A stretch of 44,505 nt of DNA from JBBTUF01 sp038063855 (GCA_038063855.1 JBBTUF010000024.1:1-44505); one strand, 5' to 3'. Shown: positions 35,865 to 43,029, counted from the stretch's first letter. Translations and numbers: made by a program. The notes: a model not told the origin generated them from the letters alone.

Positions 35865-37328
35865 CTAACGTTTTCGAATGTAGACGGTTGCTGTTAGATC
35901 CGCAGGTGAATCGTCGGGCAACCTCGTGCCTTTTGGCAAAATAAGTGTTGTTTGGAAGCTTTCGGTACTCGTAAGCTGGTCAAGATCAATTGGTGTTGTG
36001 TTGATGTGAGTGGGGGGCTGGATAAGTTCTGAGACTAATATTTTTATTGTATCGGGCTTAGAACTTGTATGATCAATGATGTAGTCCGGAGGTACGCGGT
36101 TTGTTGTGGTTACATTGATTGGTACTTCAAAAGTATTATATTGAGTAACTGCAAATTGAATATCAGGAGGGGAAATATTCGCAACTGTAAAATTAAGTGG
36201 GCGCCCAATCATATCTTCAGTAAGATGAATAGTTTGTTCACCCTTGGCGAGCGTGCTCGCGTCGATTGATATTTCAAGGCTGGTCGGAATAAAGGTATCA
36301 AATGCATTTCCACGGCTCGAGAACGTTACGGTGACATTTTTTGGCCGTTGATTTTCGATTAAAAGTTGAGGGTTTAAATTGCGGTAACTAATGGGTACTA
36401 CAAAATCGCGTTGCACGGTACCTGCTTGGTATGCTACAAAAAACCACAAAAGCCCCGACATGCAAAAGGCGAGCAATTTTTCGATGGAGTTTCTTTTTAT
36501 AACAGTTTCCCACAATGGTGCGGATTGAGTAGGAAAATTTTCTTGAAAAAAATTAAGAATTTTTACTTCAAGCTCCTCGATTGAGTTGAGAGGTGTAAGA
36601 ACACCGCTAATGGCAATTGAAATGGTGCCATGCTCTTCAGAGACGACAATTGCAAGCGCATCAGAAGATTCTGATATTCCCAGTGCGGCAGAATGGCGTG
36701 TGCCGTGTTTGCCAATTTCTTGGAAATTGCGAGAAAGTGGTAGATGCGCTCCAAATACTGAAAGACGATTTTCTTTGATAATAACAGCGCCGTCGTGTCC
36801 CGGTGAGGTTGGATCAAAAATGCTTTCAAGAAGATCGTCAGATACCACCCCGTCAAGCGTAGCGCCTCCCTCAATGTGACGTTCAATATTTTCGTGTCCT
36901 TCGAGTATAACGAGGGCGCCTATTTTGCGGTGGGCAAGATTTGCAATCGCCTGAACAATTGATTTGAGGGGAGTTGGGCCAGTGATAGACGTATTACGTT
37001 TACGACCTCGCGTGCCCCAGAGTGCGATAAGTTCAAAAAATCTTCGAAGTTCTTCTTGAAAAATAACGACCAAAACAATAAGAAATGCCCCAAAAAATGA
37101 TTGGAGCAAGAGTGATGTGAGGTAAAAATGGAACGCTTGAGCAAGCGCATAGAGTACGATAATTGTTGCGATACCAACAAGAATCGAAAATGAACGCGTT
37201 TGTTTAAAAAGGAGGAGTGCCGCGTAAATAAAGATAGTGATAATAAAGACATCAAAAAAGTCGGCAAGATAAAAATTGTTAAAGAACCCCTGAATGGGAA
37301 TCAGAAATGCAAATGCTTGATCGATCAC
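35865..37328 (-). CDS. Diadenylate cyclase CdaA fused to YbbR (CdaR) domains
   Basis: The 487 residues start with three TM helices (about 25-95), then a DisA_N cyclase domain with GALVILEG, DGA at 179-181 (GHDGAVIIKENRL), and GTRHSAALGISESSDALAIVVSEE. A fourth TM at about 283-301 leads to YbbR-type repeats outside the membrane (VPISYRNLNPQLLIENQRPKNVTVTF, and so on). In most bacteria CdaA and its regulator CdaR are separate adjacent genes; here they form one polypeptide. The RHR catalytic motif reads RHS (211-213). It should make c-di-AMP at the membrane, under control of its own outer domains. Confidence 0.9.
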   Translation of the reverse strand: MIDQAFAFLIPIQGFFNNFYLADFFDVFIITIFIYAALLLFKQTRSFSILVGIATIIVLYALAQAFHFYLTSLLLQSFFGAFLIVLVVIFQEELRRFFELIALWGTRGRKRNTSITGPTPLKSIVQAIANLAHRKIGALVILEGHENIERHIEGGATLDGVVSDDLLESIFDPTSPGHDGAVIIKENRLSVFGAHLPLSRNFQEIGKHGTRHSAALGISESSDALAIVVSEEHGTISIAISGVLTPLNSIEELEVKILNFFQENFPTQSAPLWETVIKRNSIEKLLAFCMSGLLWFFVAYQAGTVQRDFVVPISYRNLNPQLLIENQRPKNVTVTFSSRGNAFDTFIPTSLEISIDASTLAKGEQTIHLTEDMIGRPLNFTVANISPPDIQFAVTQYNTFEVPINVTTTNRVPPDYIIDHTSSKPDTIKILVSELIQPPTHINTTPIDLDQLTSTESFQTTLILPKGTRLPDDSPADLTATVYIRKR

Positions 37329-37334
37329 AAAAAG

Positions 37335-37363
37335 ATTATATCAGTGTTTGACGAAAACACAAA
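37335..37363 (-). promoter_or_regulatory. Promoter of the cdaA-ybbR fusion gene
   Basis: On the minus strand, TATAAT (37340-37335) is preceded 17 nt upstream by TTGTGT (37363-37358). The expected start falls on the ATG at 37328, so the mRNA is probably leaderless. It overlaps the plus-strand promoter at 37348-37376. Confidence 0.65.
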
Positions 37364-37376
37364 ATTCTGGTAATCT
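37348..37376 (+). promoter_or_regulatory. Promoter for the stem-loop RNA and IS110-like gene
   Basis: TTGACG (37348-37353), a 17-nt spacer and TAATCT (37371-37376), preceded by TGG as in extended -10 elements. The expected transcription start, 7 nt on, is 37383, which is exactly the first base of the first long stem-loop. Confidence 0.65.
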
Positions 37377-37382
37377 TTTTTT

Positions 37383-37508
37383 GGCTTTGTGAACGATAGT
37401 GCGACTGTTTTAAACGTTGGAGTGAGTGTTCACAAGCCGCACTTTGATAACAGATTGAGACGAACTAGCGTTTGTCGTTAAAAGACGAAGAAGCAAGTGT
37501 CTCAATCT
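37383..37508 (+). ncRNA. Upstream pair of bridge-RNA-like stem-loops (U1, U2)
   Basis: U1: GGCTTTGTGAAC (37383-37394) pairs with GTTCACAAGCC (37428-37438), 11 bp with one bulged T and a 33-nt loop. U2: AGATTGAGAC (37452-37461) pairs perfectly with GTCTCAATCT (37499-37508), with a 37-nt loop. Both loops start with GA and end with AGT. U1 has an apical GTTT/AAAC element and U2 has TTTGTC/GACGAA (one bulge), so each looks like a basal stem, an internal loop and an apical hairpin. IS110-group elements carry their bridge RNA in just this place, 5' of the recombinase gene. Confidence 0.6.
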
Positions 37509-37521
37509 CACAACTACATGT

Positions 37522-37538
37522 CTTGAGCTTGTCGAAGG
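37522..37538 (-). repeat. REP-like 17-mer, copy 1
   Basis: On the minus strand CCTTCGACAAGCTCAAG, 14 of 17 identical to 39933-39949 (opposite orientation). I recognise the CCTTCGACAGGCTCAGG type as a short repeat scattered in many bacterial genomes, CPR included. It lies 16-32 nt before the IS110-like start codon. Confidence 0.6.
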
Positions 37539-37553
37539 ACGAAAGGAGCGAGT

Positions 37554-38810
37554 ATGGCACGATTGATTGGTATTCGCCACCGCGTGAAGCGGACGGCGGA
37601 GCAGGAGGCGCGACCAACTATGGTCGCGATTCTCGAAGACGGCAACACGCGCTCTCTCGAGCTCGAGGATGAAACCGCAGAGCTTGACTTTCTCATGGGG
37701 AAGTTCCCGATCGCTTGGCGGGGTGTGGAAGATGAAGAAAATCTCTCTCGATTTTTGCTACACCACATTAAGTGGCGACTACCGAAAGAAGGAGATAGTC
37801 GCGAAGCATTATATGCTCCACATATCCGAAAATCGGGCAAGAAGTTTGAAGTTGCAACAAAAGTTTCTAGCGCTTGGGACGGCTTCAAGTCGGGTGACAA
37901 AGTCTTCATGATTTTGGGTGGTTCTGGCGATCGTCTTGCGTATGCGCTTTCGCGGCGTGGCGAGGAGATCGATGCGTCCGTGTATCGTATTGCCCCGTTT
38001 CTTTTCAAAGAGGAGCGTGGCGAAGCGACCAAAGACGACGATCACACAACACTTGCTTGCCTCGGCAGCAAGAAGCCCGATTTGTTTTACCCAGTTGGTG
38101 TACGTGACCGCGGGCTCATTCAGGCGCAGGAAGCGTATCGAGCTCGGAGAGATACACAAAAGGATCGTATTCGCTGTGAACAGAGGCTTCGTTCACATGC
38201 GATTGGTTCTATCTTTCTTTCGGAAGAAGGCCGGTATCCCGAGGGAACTGTTGAAGAGGCGTACGATAACATTCGTGCCAACGATGTGATTTTGCGAGCA
38301 ATCTTCAAAGAGGAGGAAGCTCGTGAAGTCGAACTTCGGCGTGCTGTTCGTGCGCTCGATGTATGGCGAGAGCTATTCGAATCAGTCGAAGGATGTGGAG
38401 AAGTGCTTGCGGCGGGCATTATTACATCGATCGGCGACATCCGGCGATTTGCAACTATGCCAAAACTCAAAGCGTTTTGCGGGGTGCATGTACTCTCCGA
38501 CGGACGCTTCGCGCGAAAGCGAGCAGGCACGGTTGCAAATTGGAATCCAACGGCGCGACAGGCACTGTACTTGCTTGCTGATCAATGGGTGAAGCGACCG
38601 AATTCCGAGCGGGGTATCAAGTACCGCGAGTACAAGGCGAAGTTTCGTGCCAAACACTCGGAAGTTATCGTGGTGGATGGCAAAAAACGCTACACCGACG
38701 GGCACATTCACAAGATGGCGATCTGGCGGACGATCACGAAGTTCGTTGAGCATGTCTTCAAGAAGTGGAAAGGCATCGAAGCTCGGCGAGAGGAAGTGAA
38801 AGCAGCGTAG
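37554..38810 (+). CDS. Divergent IS110-family recombinase/transposase
   Basis: The 418 residues have an IS110-type N-terminal RuvC-like half and a C-terminal Tnp half. In the first, VFMILGGSGDRLAYALSRRG and EATKDDDHTTLACL align with the family pattern ExTGxYgxxLaxxLxxxG and KTDrxDAxxLA, though the Glu looks like Gly and the first Asp is not clear. A charged coiled-coil follows (about 200-265). The C-terminal half has VEGCGEVLAAGIITSIGDIRRFATMPKLKAFCG, Ser315 in VLSDGRFARKRAG as the likely catalytic serine, and NPTARQALY. AAAGGAG precedes the ATG. Structured non-coding DNA flanks both sides. No second copy is in the window. Confidence 0.8.
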   Translation: MARLIGIRHRVKRTAEQEARPTMVAILEDGNTRSLELEDETAELDFLMGKFPIAWRGVEDEENLSRFLLHHIKWRLPKEGDSREALYAPHIRKSGKKFEVATKVSSAWDGFKSGDKVFMILGGSGDRLAYALSRRGEEIDASVYRIAPFLFKEERGEATKDDDHTTLACLGSKKPDLFYPVGVRDRGLIQAQEAYRARRDTQKDRIRCEQRLRSHAIGSIFLSEEGRYPEGTVEEAYDNIRANDVILRAIFKEEEAREVELRRAVRALDVWRELFESVEGCGEVLAAGIITSIGDIRRFATMPKLKAFCGVHVLSDGRFARKRAGTVANWNPTARQALYLLADQWVKRPNSERGIKYREYKAKFRAKHSEVIVVDGKKRYTDGHIHKMAIWRTITKFVEHVFKKWKGIEARREEVKAA

Positions 38811-38812
38811 TA

Positions 38813-39237
38813 ATGAGGACGAATGTCGGAGAGCCTCTCGGGGCGTAAGGTGAGATGTCCTCATAAATTCTTCTTTCTAAAAATCTTCGGGACGAATTGG
38901 AGATTGTCGCAAGCTGAAGGAGGAAATGTCCTGCAGGTGAGTGCTTCGATGTATCGTAGTAAATTCGGAGACGATTGTCCTGTTGTCCTTAGAGATGAAG
39001 AGATGTGTGTCTCCGAAACCGTTCTGCGTTTGGTGGTATGTTTGAGAAGACGATGGGAAGCCTGCAGAGCGGTAGTTCTTTAACAAATGTGGGACGAATG
39101 AGGTTGCGTCGAAAGACGAGCGGATGAGTGTTCCACAAAAAGCGAGACGAGGTCGTCAATGCGCTAATGCGCGACGTCAATATTGTCTCGCTCGCAGTAC
39201 CCCGCATCAGCGCATTTAGCTGGTGCGGGGCATTTTT
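38813..39237 (+). ncRNA. Downstream array of about six bridge-RNA-like stem-loops ending in a terminator
   Basis: Stem-loops, with stems and loop size: D1 ATGAGGAC/GTCCTCAT (38813-38864, loop 36); D2 CGGGAC/GTCCTG (38888-38933, 34); D3 TTCGGAGAC/GTCTCCGAA (38964-39017, 36); D4 weaker, GTTTGAGAA..C/GTTCTTTAAC (39040-39084, 23); D5 TGTGGGAC/GTTCCACA (39088-39137, 34); D6 AGCGAGAC/GTCTCGCT (39141-39192, 36). The first four begin 75-76 nt apart. Stems differ but stay paired. Every loop begins with GA. D1 (GAGAGCCTCTC), D5 (CGTC-GAAA-GACG) and D6 have apical hairpins. No credible ORF covers the region. Confidence 0.6.
39200..39237 (+). terminator. Terminator closing the stem-loop array
   Basis: CCCCGCATCAGC and GCTGGTGCGGGG pair over 12 bp (one G-T) with a 7-nt loop, followed by CA and TTTTTT. 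It makes a defined 3' end for the array RNA or for the whole IS110-like transcript. Confidence 0.92.
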
Positions 39238-39256
39238 TATTCTTAATGGTTAATGG

Positions 39257-39265
39257 TATTATAGT
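39257..39265 (+). promoter_or_regulatory. -10 element of the aminopeptidase gene
   Basis: TGGTATTATAGT contains overlapping TATTAT (39257-39262) and TATAGT (39260-39265). The ATG at 39270 follows at leaderless distance. The upstream terminator leaves no room for a long leader. Confidence 0.55.
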
Positions 39266-39269
39266 TTTT

Positions 39270-40685
39270 ATGAAATCGATTAAAACTAAATTTCAAGCAA
39301 TATTGCCAAAAGATTTATCTACGACTCTTATTGAGCTTCGAGAACAAAAAACTACCGATGTGCTATTAAAGCCCTCTGGCCAACGCGTTATTCAGATCGG
39401 CGTTGAAGACTTTAAAAAAATAAATAGACGAAAGCTTATTTTACTTTTTCGGCGCGTGATCGCGCTTGCGCGCGCAAACCGCGCTAAAAAAATTAGCATT
39501 AATCTTGCTGATTTTGCGTTTGCTCATTTAGCGCTCGCATCGAATGATTTGGCAGAACTTGCCGCTACGAATTTTGAAATGGCAAATTTTGAATTTATAA
39601 AATATAAATCAAAACCTCCCGAGGGATGGAATTTTGTTGAAGAAATATATCTACAGGGGGCAGAGAGTCGTGATTCGCGATCGGGCTTTGAGCGAGGGCA
39701 AATCATCGGCGAGGAAGTAAATAAGACGCGTGCGCTTGCCAATATGCCTGGTGGCGAGATGACACCAAAACTTTTGGCTCATGCGGCACGCGAGGCGGTT
39801 CGTGGTACAAAAGTAAAAGCAAAAATTCTTGGCAAATCTGAAATTAAAAAGCTTGGTATGGGAGGCATTATTGGTGTGTCGCAAGGCTCGAATGAGGATC
39901 CTCAATTTGTAGTTCTTGAGTATTGGGGAAGCCCTTCGGCAGGCTCAGGGCGATCAAAGCCTATAGTTTTGATCGGCAAGGGTGTCACATTCGATACGGG
40001 CGGACTCAATCTGAAGCCAAGCGCATATATATATGAGATGCATATGGATATGTCGGGTGGAGCGGCGGTTATCCATGCGGTTGCTTTGGCGGCGCATCTT
40101 GGTTTAAAAATAAATGTTGTGGGTCTTGTGCCTGCGGCGGAAAATATGCCGTCGGGTTCGAGCTACCACCCGGGAGATCTACTCAAAAGTATGTCGGGGA
40201 AAACAATTGAGGTTTTAGATACTGATGCCGAAGGGCGCATTATTTTAGCGGACGCGCTTACCTATGCCCAAAAATTTTATTCTCCACGACTCGTGATTGA
40301 TGTAGCTACACTTACTGGGTCAGCAGCAGGCGCTTTAGGTGAACGAGCATCGGCAATATTTACGCCCGATGAAAATCTTGAAAAATTATTTCGAGAACTC
40401 GGGGAAGAATCGGGCGATTATGTTTGGCCGTTACCATTGTGGGAAGAGTACGAAGAAGAAATAAAAGGTACTTTTGGTGATTGGGCAAATGTGGGCAAAA
40501 CACGATATGGCGGGGCAATTACTGCGGCTGTGTTTTTATGGCAATTCATAAAAGAGTCAAAAATACCGTGGGTACATATTGATATGGCACCTCGTATGAC
40601 ATCGATTGAAGGTGAGTTTTTATCGAAAGGTGCGGCGGGCGCTCCGGTACGCTTACTTATAAAACTTCTCGAAAAATATGTTTAA
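39270..40685 (+). CDS. pepA: M17 leucyl aminopeptidase
   Basis: ATG 39270 (MKSIKTKFQAILPK) is chosen because the longer frame runs through the terminator. The 471 residues contain ALANMPGGEMTPKLLA, GKGVTFDTGGLNLKP (metal-binding Lys and Asp), MHMDMSGGAAV, VVGLVPAAENMPSGSS and DTDAEGRIILADAL, the complete M17 active site. It is a cytosolic, probably hexameric, di-metal aminopeptidase. A short in-frame insert PSAGSGRS, just before PIVLIGKG, is encoded by a REP-like DNA repeat. The stop overlaps the next gene by 8 nt. Confidence 0.93.
   Translation: MKSIKTKFQAILPKDLSTTLIELREQKTTDVLLKPSGQRVIQIGVEDFKKINRRKLILLFRRVIALARANRAKKISINLADFAFAHLALASNDLAELAATNFEMANFEFIKYKSKPPEGWNFVEEIYLQGAESRDSRSGFERGQIIGEEVNKTRALANMPGGEMTPKLLAHAAREAVRGTKVKAKILGKSEIKKLGMGGIIGVSQGSNEDPQFVVLEYWGSPSAGSGRSKPIVLIGKGVTFDTGGLNLKPSAYIYEMHMDMSGGAAVIHAVALAAHLGLKINVVGLVPAAENMPSGSSYHPGDLLKSMSGKTIEVLDTDAEGRIILADALTYAQKFYSPRLVIDVATLTGSAAGALGERASAIFTPDENLEKLFRELGEESGDYVWPLPLWEEYEEEIKGTFGDWANVGKTRYGGAITAAVFLWQFIKESKIPWVHIDMAPRMTSIEGEFLSKGAAGAPVRLLIKLLEKYV
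39933..39949 (+). repeat. REP-like 17-mer, copy 2, inside pepA
   Basis: CCTTCGGCAGGCTCAGG differs from the reversed copy at 37522-37538 at three positions, all A/G. It is translated in frame as part of SPSAGSGRSKP, in a surface loop position between two conserved pepA blocks. Confidence 0.65.
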
Positions 40686-40932
40686 AGAACGCGTAATAGG
40701 CGTTGTCGCAAAAATTCCGAAAGGCAAGACGCTTACCTATAAAGAAGTAGCACAACGCGCGGGCTCACCGCGAGCGTATCGTGCGGTAGGAAATATTTTA
40801 AATAAAAATTATAACCCGTGCGTTCCATGCCATCGTGTAGTGCGCTCCGACGGGATACTGGGTGGCTATAATCGAGGTACAAAGAAAAAAATCTTGCTTC
40901 TCGCTAGAGAAAGAGATATGATAAGGGTATGA
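40678..40932 (+). CDS. MGMT-like DNA alkyltransferase domain (DNA-binding part only)
   Basis: The 84 residues match the C-terminal domain of O6-alkylguanine-DNA alkyltransferase: IPKGKTLTYKEVAQRAGSPRAYRAVGNIL and the active-site PCHRV (Cys51), then GILGGYNRGTKKKILLL. The N-terminal Ada/Ogt domain is missing, as in MGMT-like short proteins (YbaZ size), but the Cys is retained, so methyl transfer is still possible. It overlaps pepA by 8 nt and the next gene by 4 nt. Confidence 0.9.
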   Translation: MFKERVIGVVAKIPKGKTLTYKEVAQRAGSPRAYRAVGNILNKNYNPCVPCHRVVRSDGILGGYNRGTKKKILLLARERDMIRV

Positions 40933-41399
40933 AACTCCAAATTGGTGATAAGGCTCCTGCGTTTGCGTTACCCGATCAGGAAGACAAAACTCATTCACTA
41001 GGCGATTATAAGGGGCAGTGGGTTTTGCTGTATTTTTATCCGAAAGATGATACTCCGGGATGTACAAAAGAAGCATGCTCTTTGCGCGATTATCATGGCG
41101 ACTTTAATAAAATAAAAGCGGTTGTGTTGGGAGTAAGTAAAGATTCACCACGCAGTCATAAAAAATTTATTGAAAAATACAAATTGCCATTTACGCTTCT
41201 TTCTGATGAGCAAAAAATTGTTCACAAAGCATATGGTACATGGGCAAAAAAGAAATTTCTTGGTAAAGAATATATGGGTACGCTTCGTACTTCATTTTTA
41301 ATTGATCCGGCTGGAAAAATTGCAAAAATCTACGAAAAAGTAAAACCACCGATTCATGCCCAAGAGGTATTGCGTGATTTAGCTGAGCTTTCAAAATAG
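40929..41399 (+). CDS. bcp: Peroxiredoxin, Bcp/PrxQ type
   Basis: The 156 residues have the thioredoxin-fold peroxiredoxin core with YFYPKDDTPGCTKEACSLRD: peroxidatic Cys45 and, five residues later, the resolving Cys50 of the atypical 2-Cys class. The second motif is VLGVSKDSPRSHKKFIEKYKLPFTLLSDE. It reduces hydrogen peroxide or alkyl peroxides with thioredoxin. It overlaps the MGMT-like gene by 4 nt, so repair and oxidant defence are co-expressed. Confidence 0.94.
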   Translation: MKLQIGDKAPAFALPDQEDKTHSLGDYKGQWVLLYFYPKDDTPGCTKEACSLRDYHGDFNKIKAVVLGVSKDSPRSHKKFIEKYKLPFTLLSDEQKIVHKAYGTWAKKKFLGKEYMGTLRTSFLIDPAGKIAKIYEKVKPPIHAQEVLRDLAELSK

Positions 41400-41402
41400 C
41401 GC

Positions 41403-42191
41403 ATGGCTATTGTGCGCAAAAGCAATATTTTTGACCCGCGGAGTCAGGATCTGTTCAAGCTTTCACGCACTAAGCTTGAAAATTTTATGCGCTGTCCGCG
41501 GTGTTTTTATCTTGATCGACGGCTTGGAGTATCAGAGCCATCGATGCCATCGTTTACACTCAACATCGCGGTTGACCACTTGCTTAAAAAAGAATTTGAT
41601 ATTCATCGCGCGCAAGGGGTCGCTCATCCACTCATGCAACAATATGGTGTTGATGCGGTGCCGTTTGTTCATCCACAGCTTGATGTATGGCGTGAAAACT
41701 TTGTTGGCATTCAATATCATCACAAGCCAACCAATTTTATTTTTTTTGGCGCTGTCGACGATATTTGGGTCAACCCACAGGGTGAATTGCACATTGTGGA
41801 CTACAAAGCGACGAGCAAAGATGGCGCCGTAGAATTCGGTGATTCTATATGGCACGACGCGTATAAACGCCAGATGGAGATTTATGAATGGCTCTTGCGT
41901 CACAATGGTTTTGAGGTTTCTGATATCAGCTATTTTGTATATGTAAATGGAAAGCGTGATCGCAAAGCATTCGATGGCAAACTCGAATTTGATGTAACTG
42001 TTTTTCCATACGAAGGTGATGATGGCTGGGTCGAGGGTAAACTTATCGAGGCACATGATTGTTTAATGAAAGACGCATTGCCATCTGCGGCGCCAACGTG
42101 TGAATATTGCCAGTATCGCGATGCGGCAAATCGAGTATTTACGCCATTTCAACCTGTCGCAAAAAAACATCAGGCAAAGTTATTTGAGTAA
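41403..42191 (+). CDS. PD-(D/E)XK nuclease, Cas4/RecB-like, with likely Fe-S cysteines
   Basis: The 262 residues begin with LSRTKLENFMRCPRCFYLDRRLG, the RecB/Cas4 start with Cys pair. The catalytic centre is FFGAVDDIWVNPQGELHIVDYKATSKDG (Asp, then Asp-x-Lys), followed by KRQMEIYEWLLRHNGF (motif QxxxY). The C-terminal CEYCQYRD gives the other two cysteines, so a 4Fe-4S cluster is likely. There is no CRISPR array or cas gene nearby, so a DNA repair nuclease role is more likely. It lies 3 nt after bcp. Confidence 0.85.
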   Translation: MAIVRKSNIFDPRSQDLFKLSRTKLENFMRCPRCFYLDRRLGVSEPSMPSFTLNIAVDHLLKKEFDIHRAQGVAHPLMQQYGVDAVPFVHPQLDVWRENFVGIQYHHKPTNFIFFGAVDDIWVNPQGELHIVDYKATSKDGAVEFGDSIWHDAYKRQMEIYEWLLRHNGFEVSDISYFVYVNGKRDRKAFDGKLEFDVTVFPYEGDDGWVEGKLIEAHDCLMKDALPSAAPTCEYCQYRDAANRVFTPFQPVAKKHQAKLFE

Positions 42192-42195
42192 ATTG

Positions 42196-43029
42196 GTGGT
42201 GACTTCTGAGGCAGAAATTAAAACGTTTCAAAAGAAGATTCTCGTGTGGTATCGCGTGCATGGGCGGCACGATTTGCCGTGGCGACACACACGCGATCCA
42301 TACAAAATATTTGTTTCCGAAATAATGCTTCAGCAGACACAAGTAGATCGGGTCGTCCCCAAATATAAAAATTTTCTCAAACAATTTCCAACGGTTAAAC
42401 GCTTGGCTTACGCACCGCAAGCGGCTGTACTAAAAGAATGGCAAGGCCTTGGCTATAATCGTCGTGCATTGTACGTAAAACGAGCGGCGGCGCAAGTAGT
42501 AAAAAATTACAAGGGAGCGTTTCCCAAAAATCCTCATGAGCTCGAAAAACTCCCGGGTGTGGGGCATTACACGGCGCGTGCGATGTGTGCATTTGCGTGG
42601 GATATGCCAGAAGTTTTTATAGAAACAAATATTCGGCGCGTGTATATTCATTTTTTCTTTGCGCATAAAAAAAAGGTAATTGATGCAGAAATCCTCGAAT
42701 GCATACAAAAAACATTGCCGCCCGAACACATCCGTGAATGGTACTGGGCGCTTATGGACTATGGGGCGGGGGAGTTAAAAAATATTTCAAATCCAAATCG
42801 TAAAAGTATTCGGTACGTGCGACAAAGTAAGTTTGAGGGTTCACGCAGGTTCGCTCGTGCGAAATTACTTGATTTAATACTTCTTGAAAGTCGTCTTACT
42901 CTAAAAAAAACACAAGCGTTGTTTGAGCGCGATCCATTGCTTGCAATGCATAATCCAAAAGAAATACTCGAAGCGCTTGCTCGAGATGGGTTTATTAAAA
43001 AAAATGGCGCGGTGTGGCATATGATATGA
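42196..43029 (+). CDS. MutY/Nth-family DNA glycosylase without Fe-S cysteines
   Basis: GTG 42196 is a likely start (TTG 42193 and GTG 42199 are close alternatives); the frame upstream lies within the nuclease gene. The helix-hairpin-helix fold is clear: LPWRHTRDPYKIFVSEIMLQQTQVDRV, AVLKEWQGLGYNRRA and LEKLPGVGHYTARAMCAFAW. The position of the catalytic Asp reads VFIETNIRRV, with Glu. The four cysteines of the Fe-S loop after MDYGAGE are absent (NISNPNRKSIRYVRQSKF). MutY removes adenine opposite 8-oxoG. Assignment to adenine glycosylase is likely but not certain. Confidence 0.82.
   Translation: MVTSEAEIKTFQKKILVWYRVHGRHDLPWRHTRDPYKIFVSEIMLQQTQVDRVVPKYKNFLKQFPTVKRLAYAPQAAVLKEWQGLGYNRRALYVKRAAAQVVKNYKGAFPKNPHELEKLPGVGHYTARAMCAFAWDMPEVFIETNIRRVYIHFFFAHKKKVIDAEILECIQKTLPPEHIREWYWALMDYGAGELKNISNPNRKSIRYVRQSKFEGSRRFARAKLLDLILLESRLTLKKTQALFERDPLLAMHNPKEILEALARDGFIKKNGAVWHMI

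Noticed and set aside
38823..39083. Short ORF on the plus strand within the stem-loop array
   Set aside because: Its translation has no family pattern, and the region is better explained by paired stems and a terminator.
38813..39192. Stem-loop array as a CRISPR array
   Set aside because: Units share structure but not sequence, spacing is uneven at the end, and no cas genes lie near.
41403..42191. Cas4 as part of a CRISPR system
   Set aside because: The RecB-like nuclease fold and cysteines fit, but there is no array or other cas gene, and neighbours are repair and redox genes.
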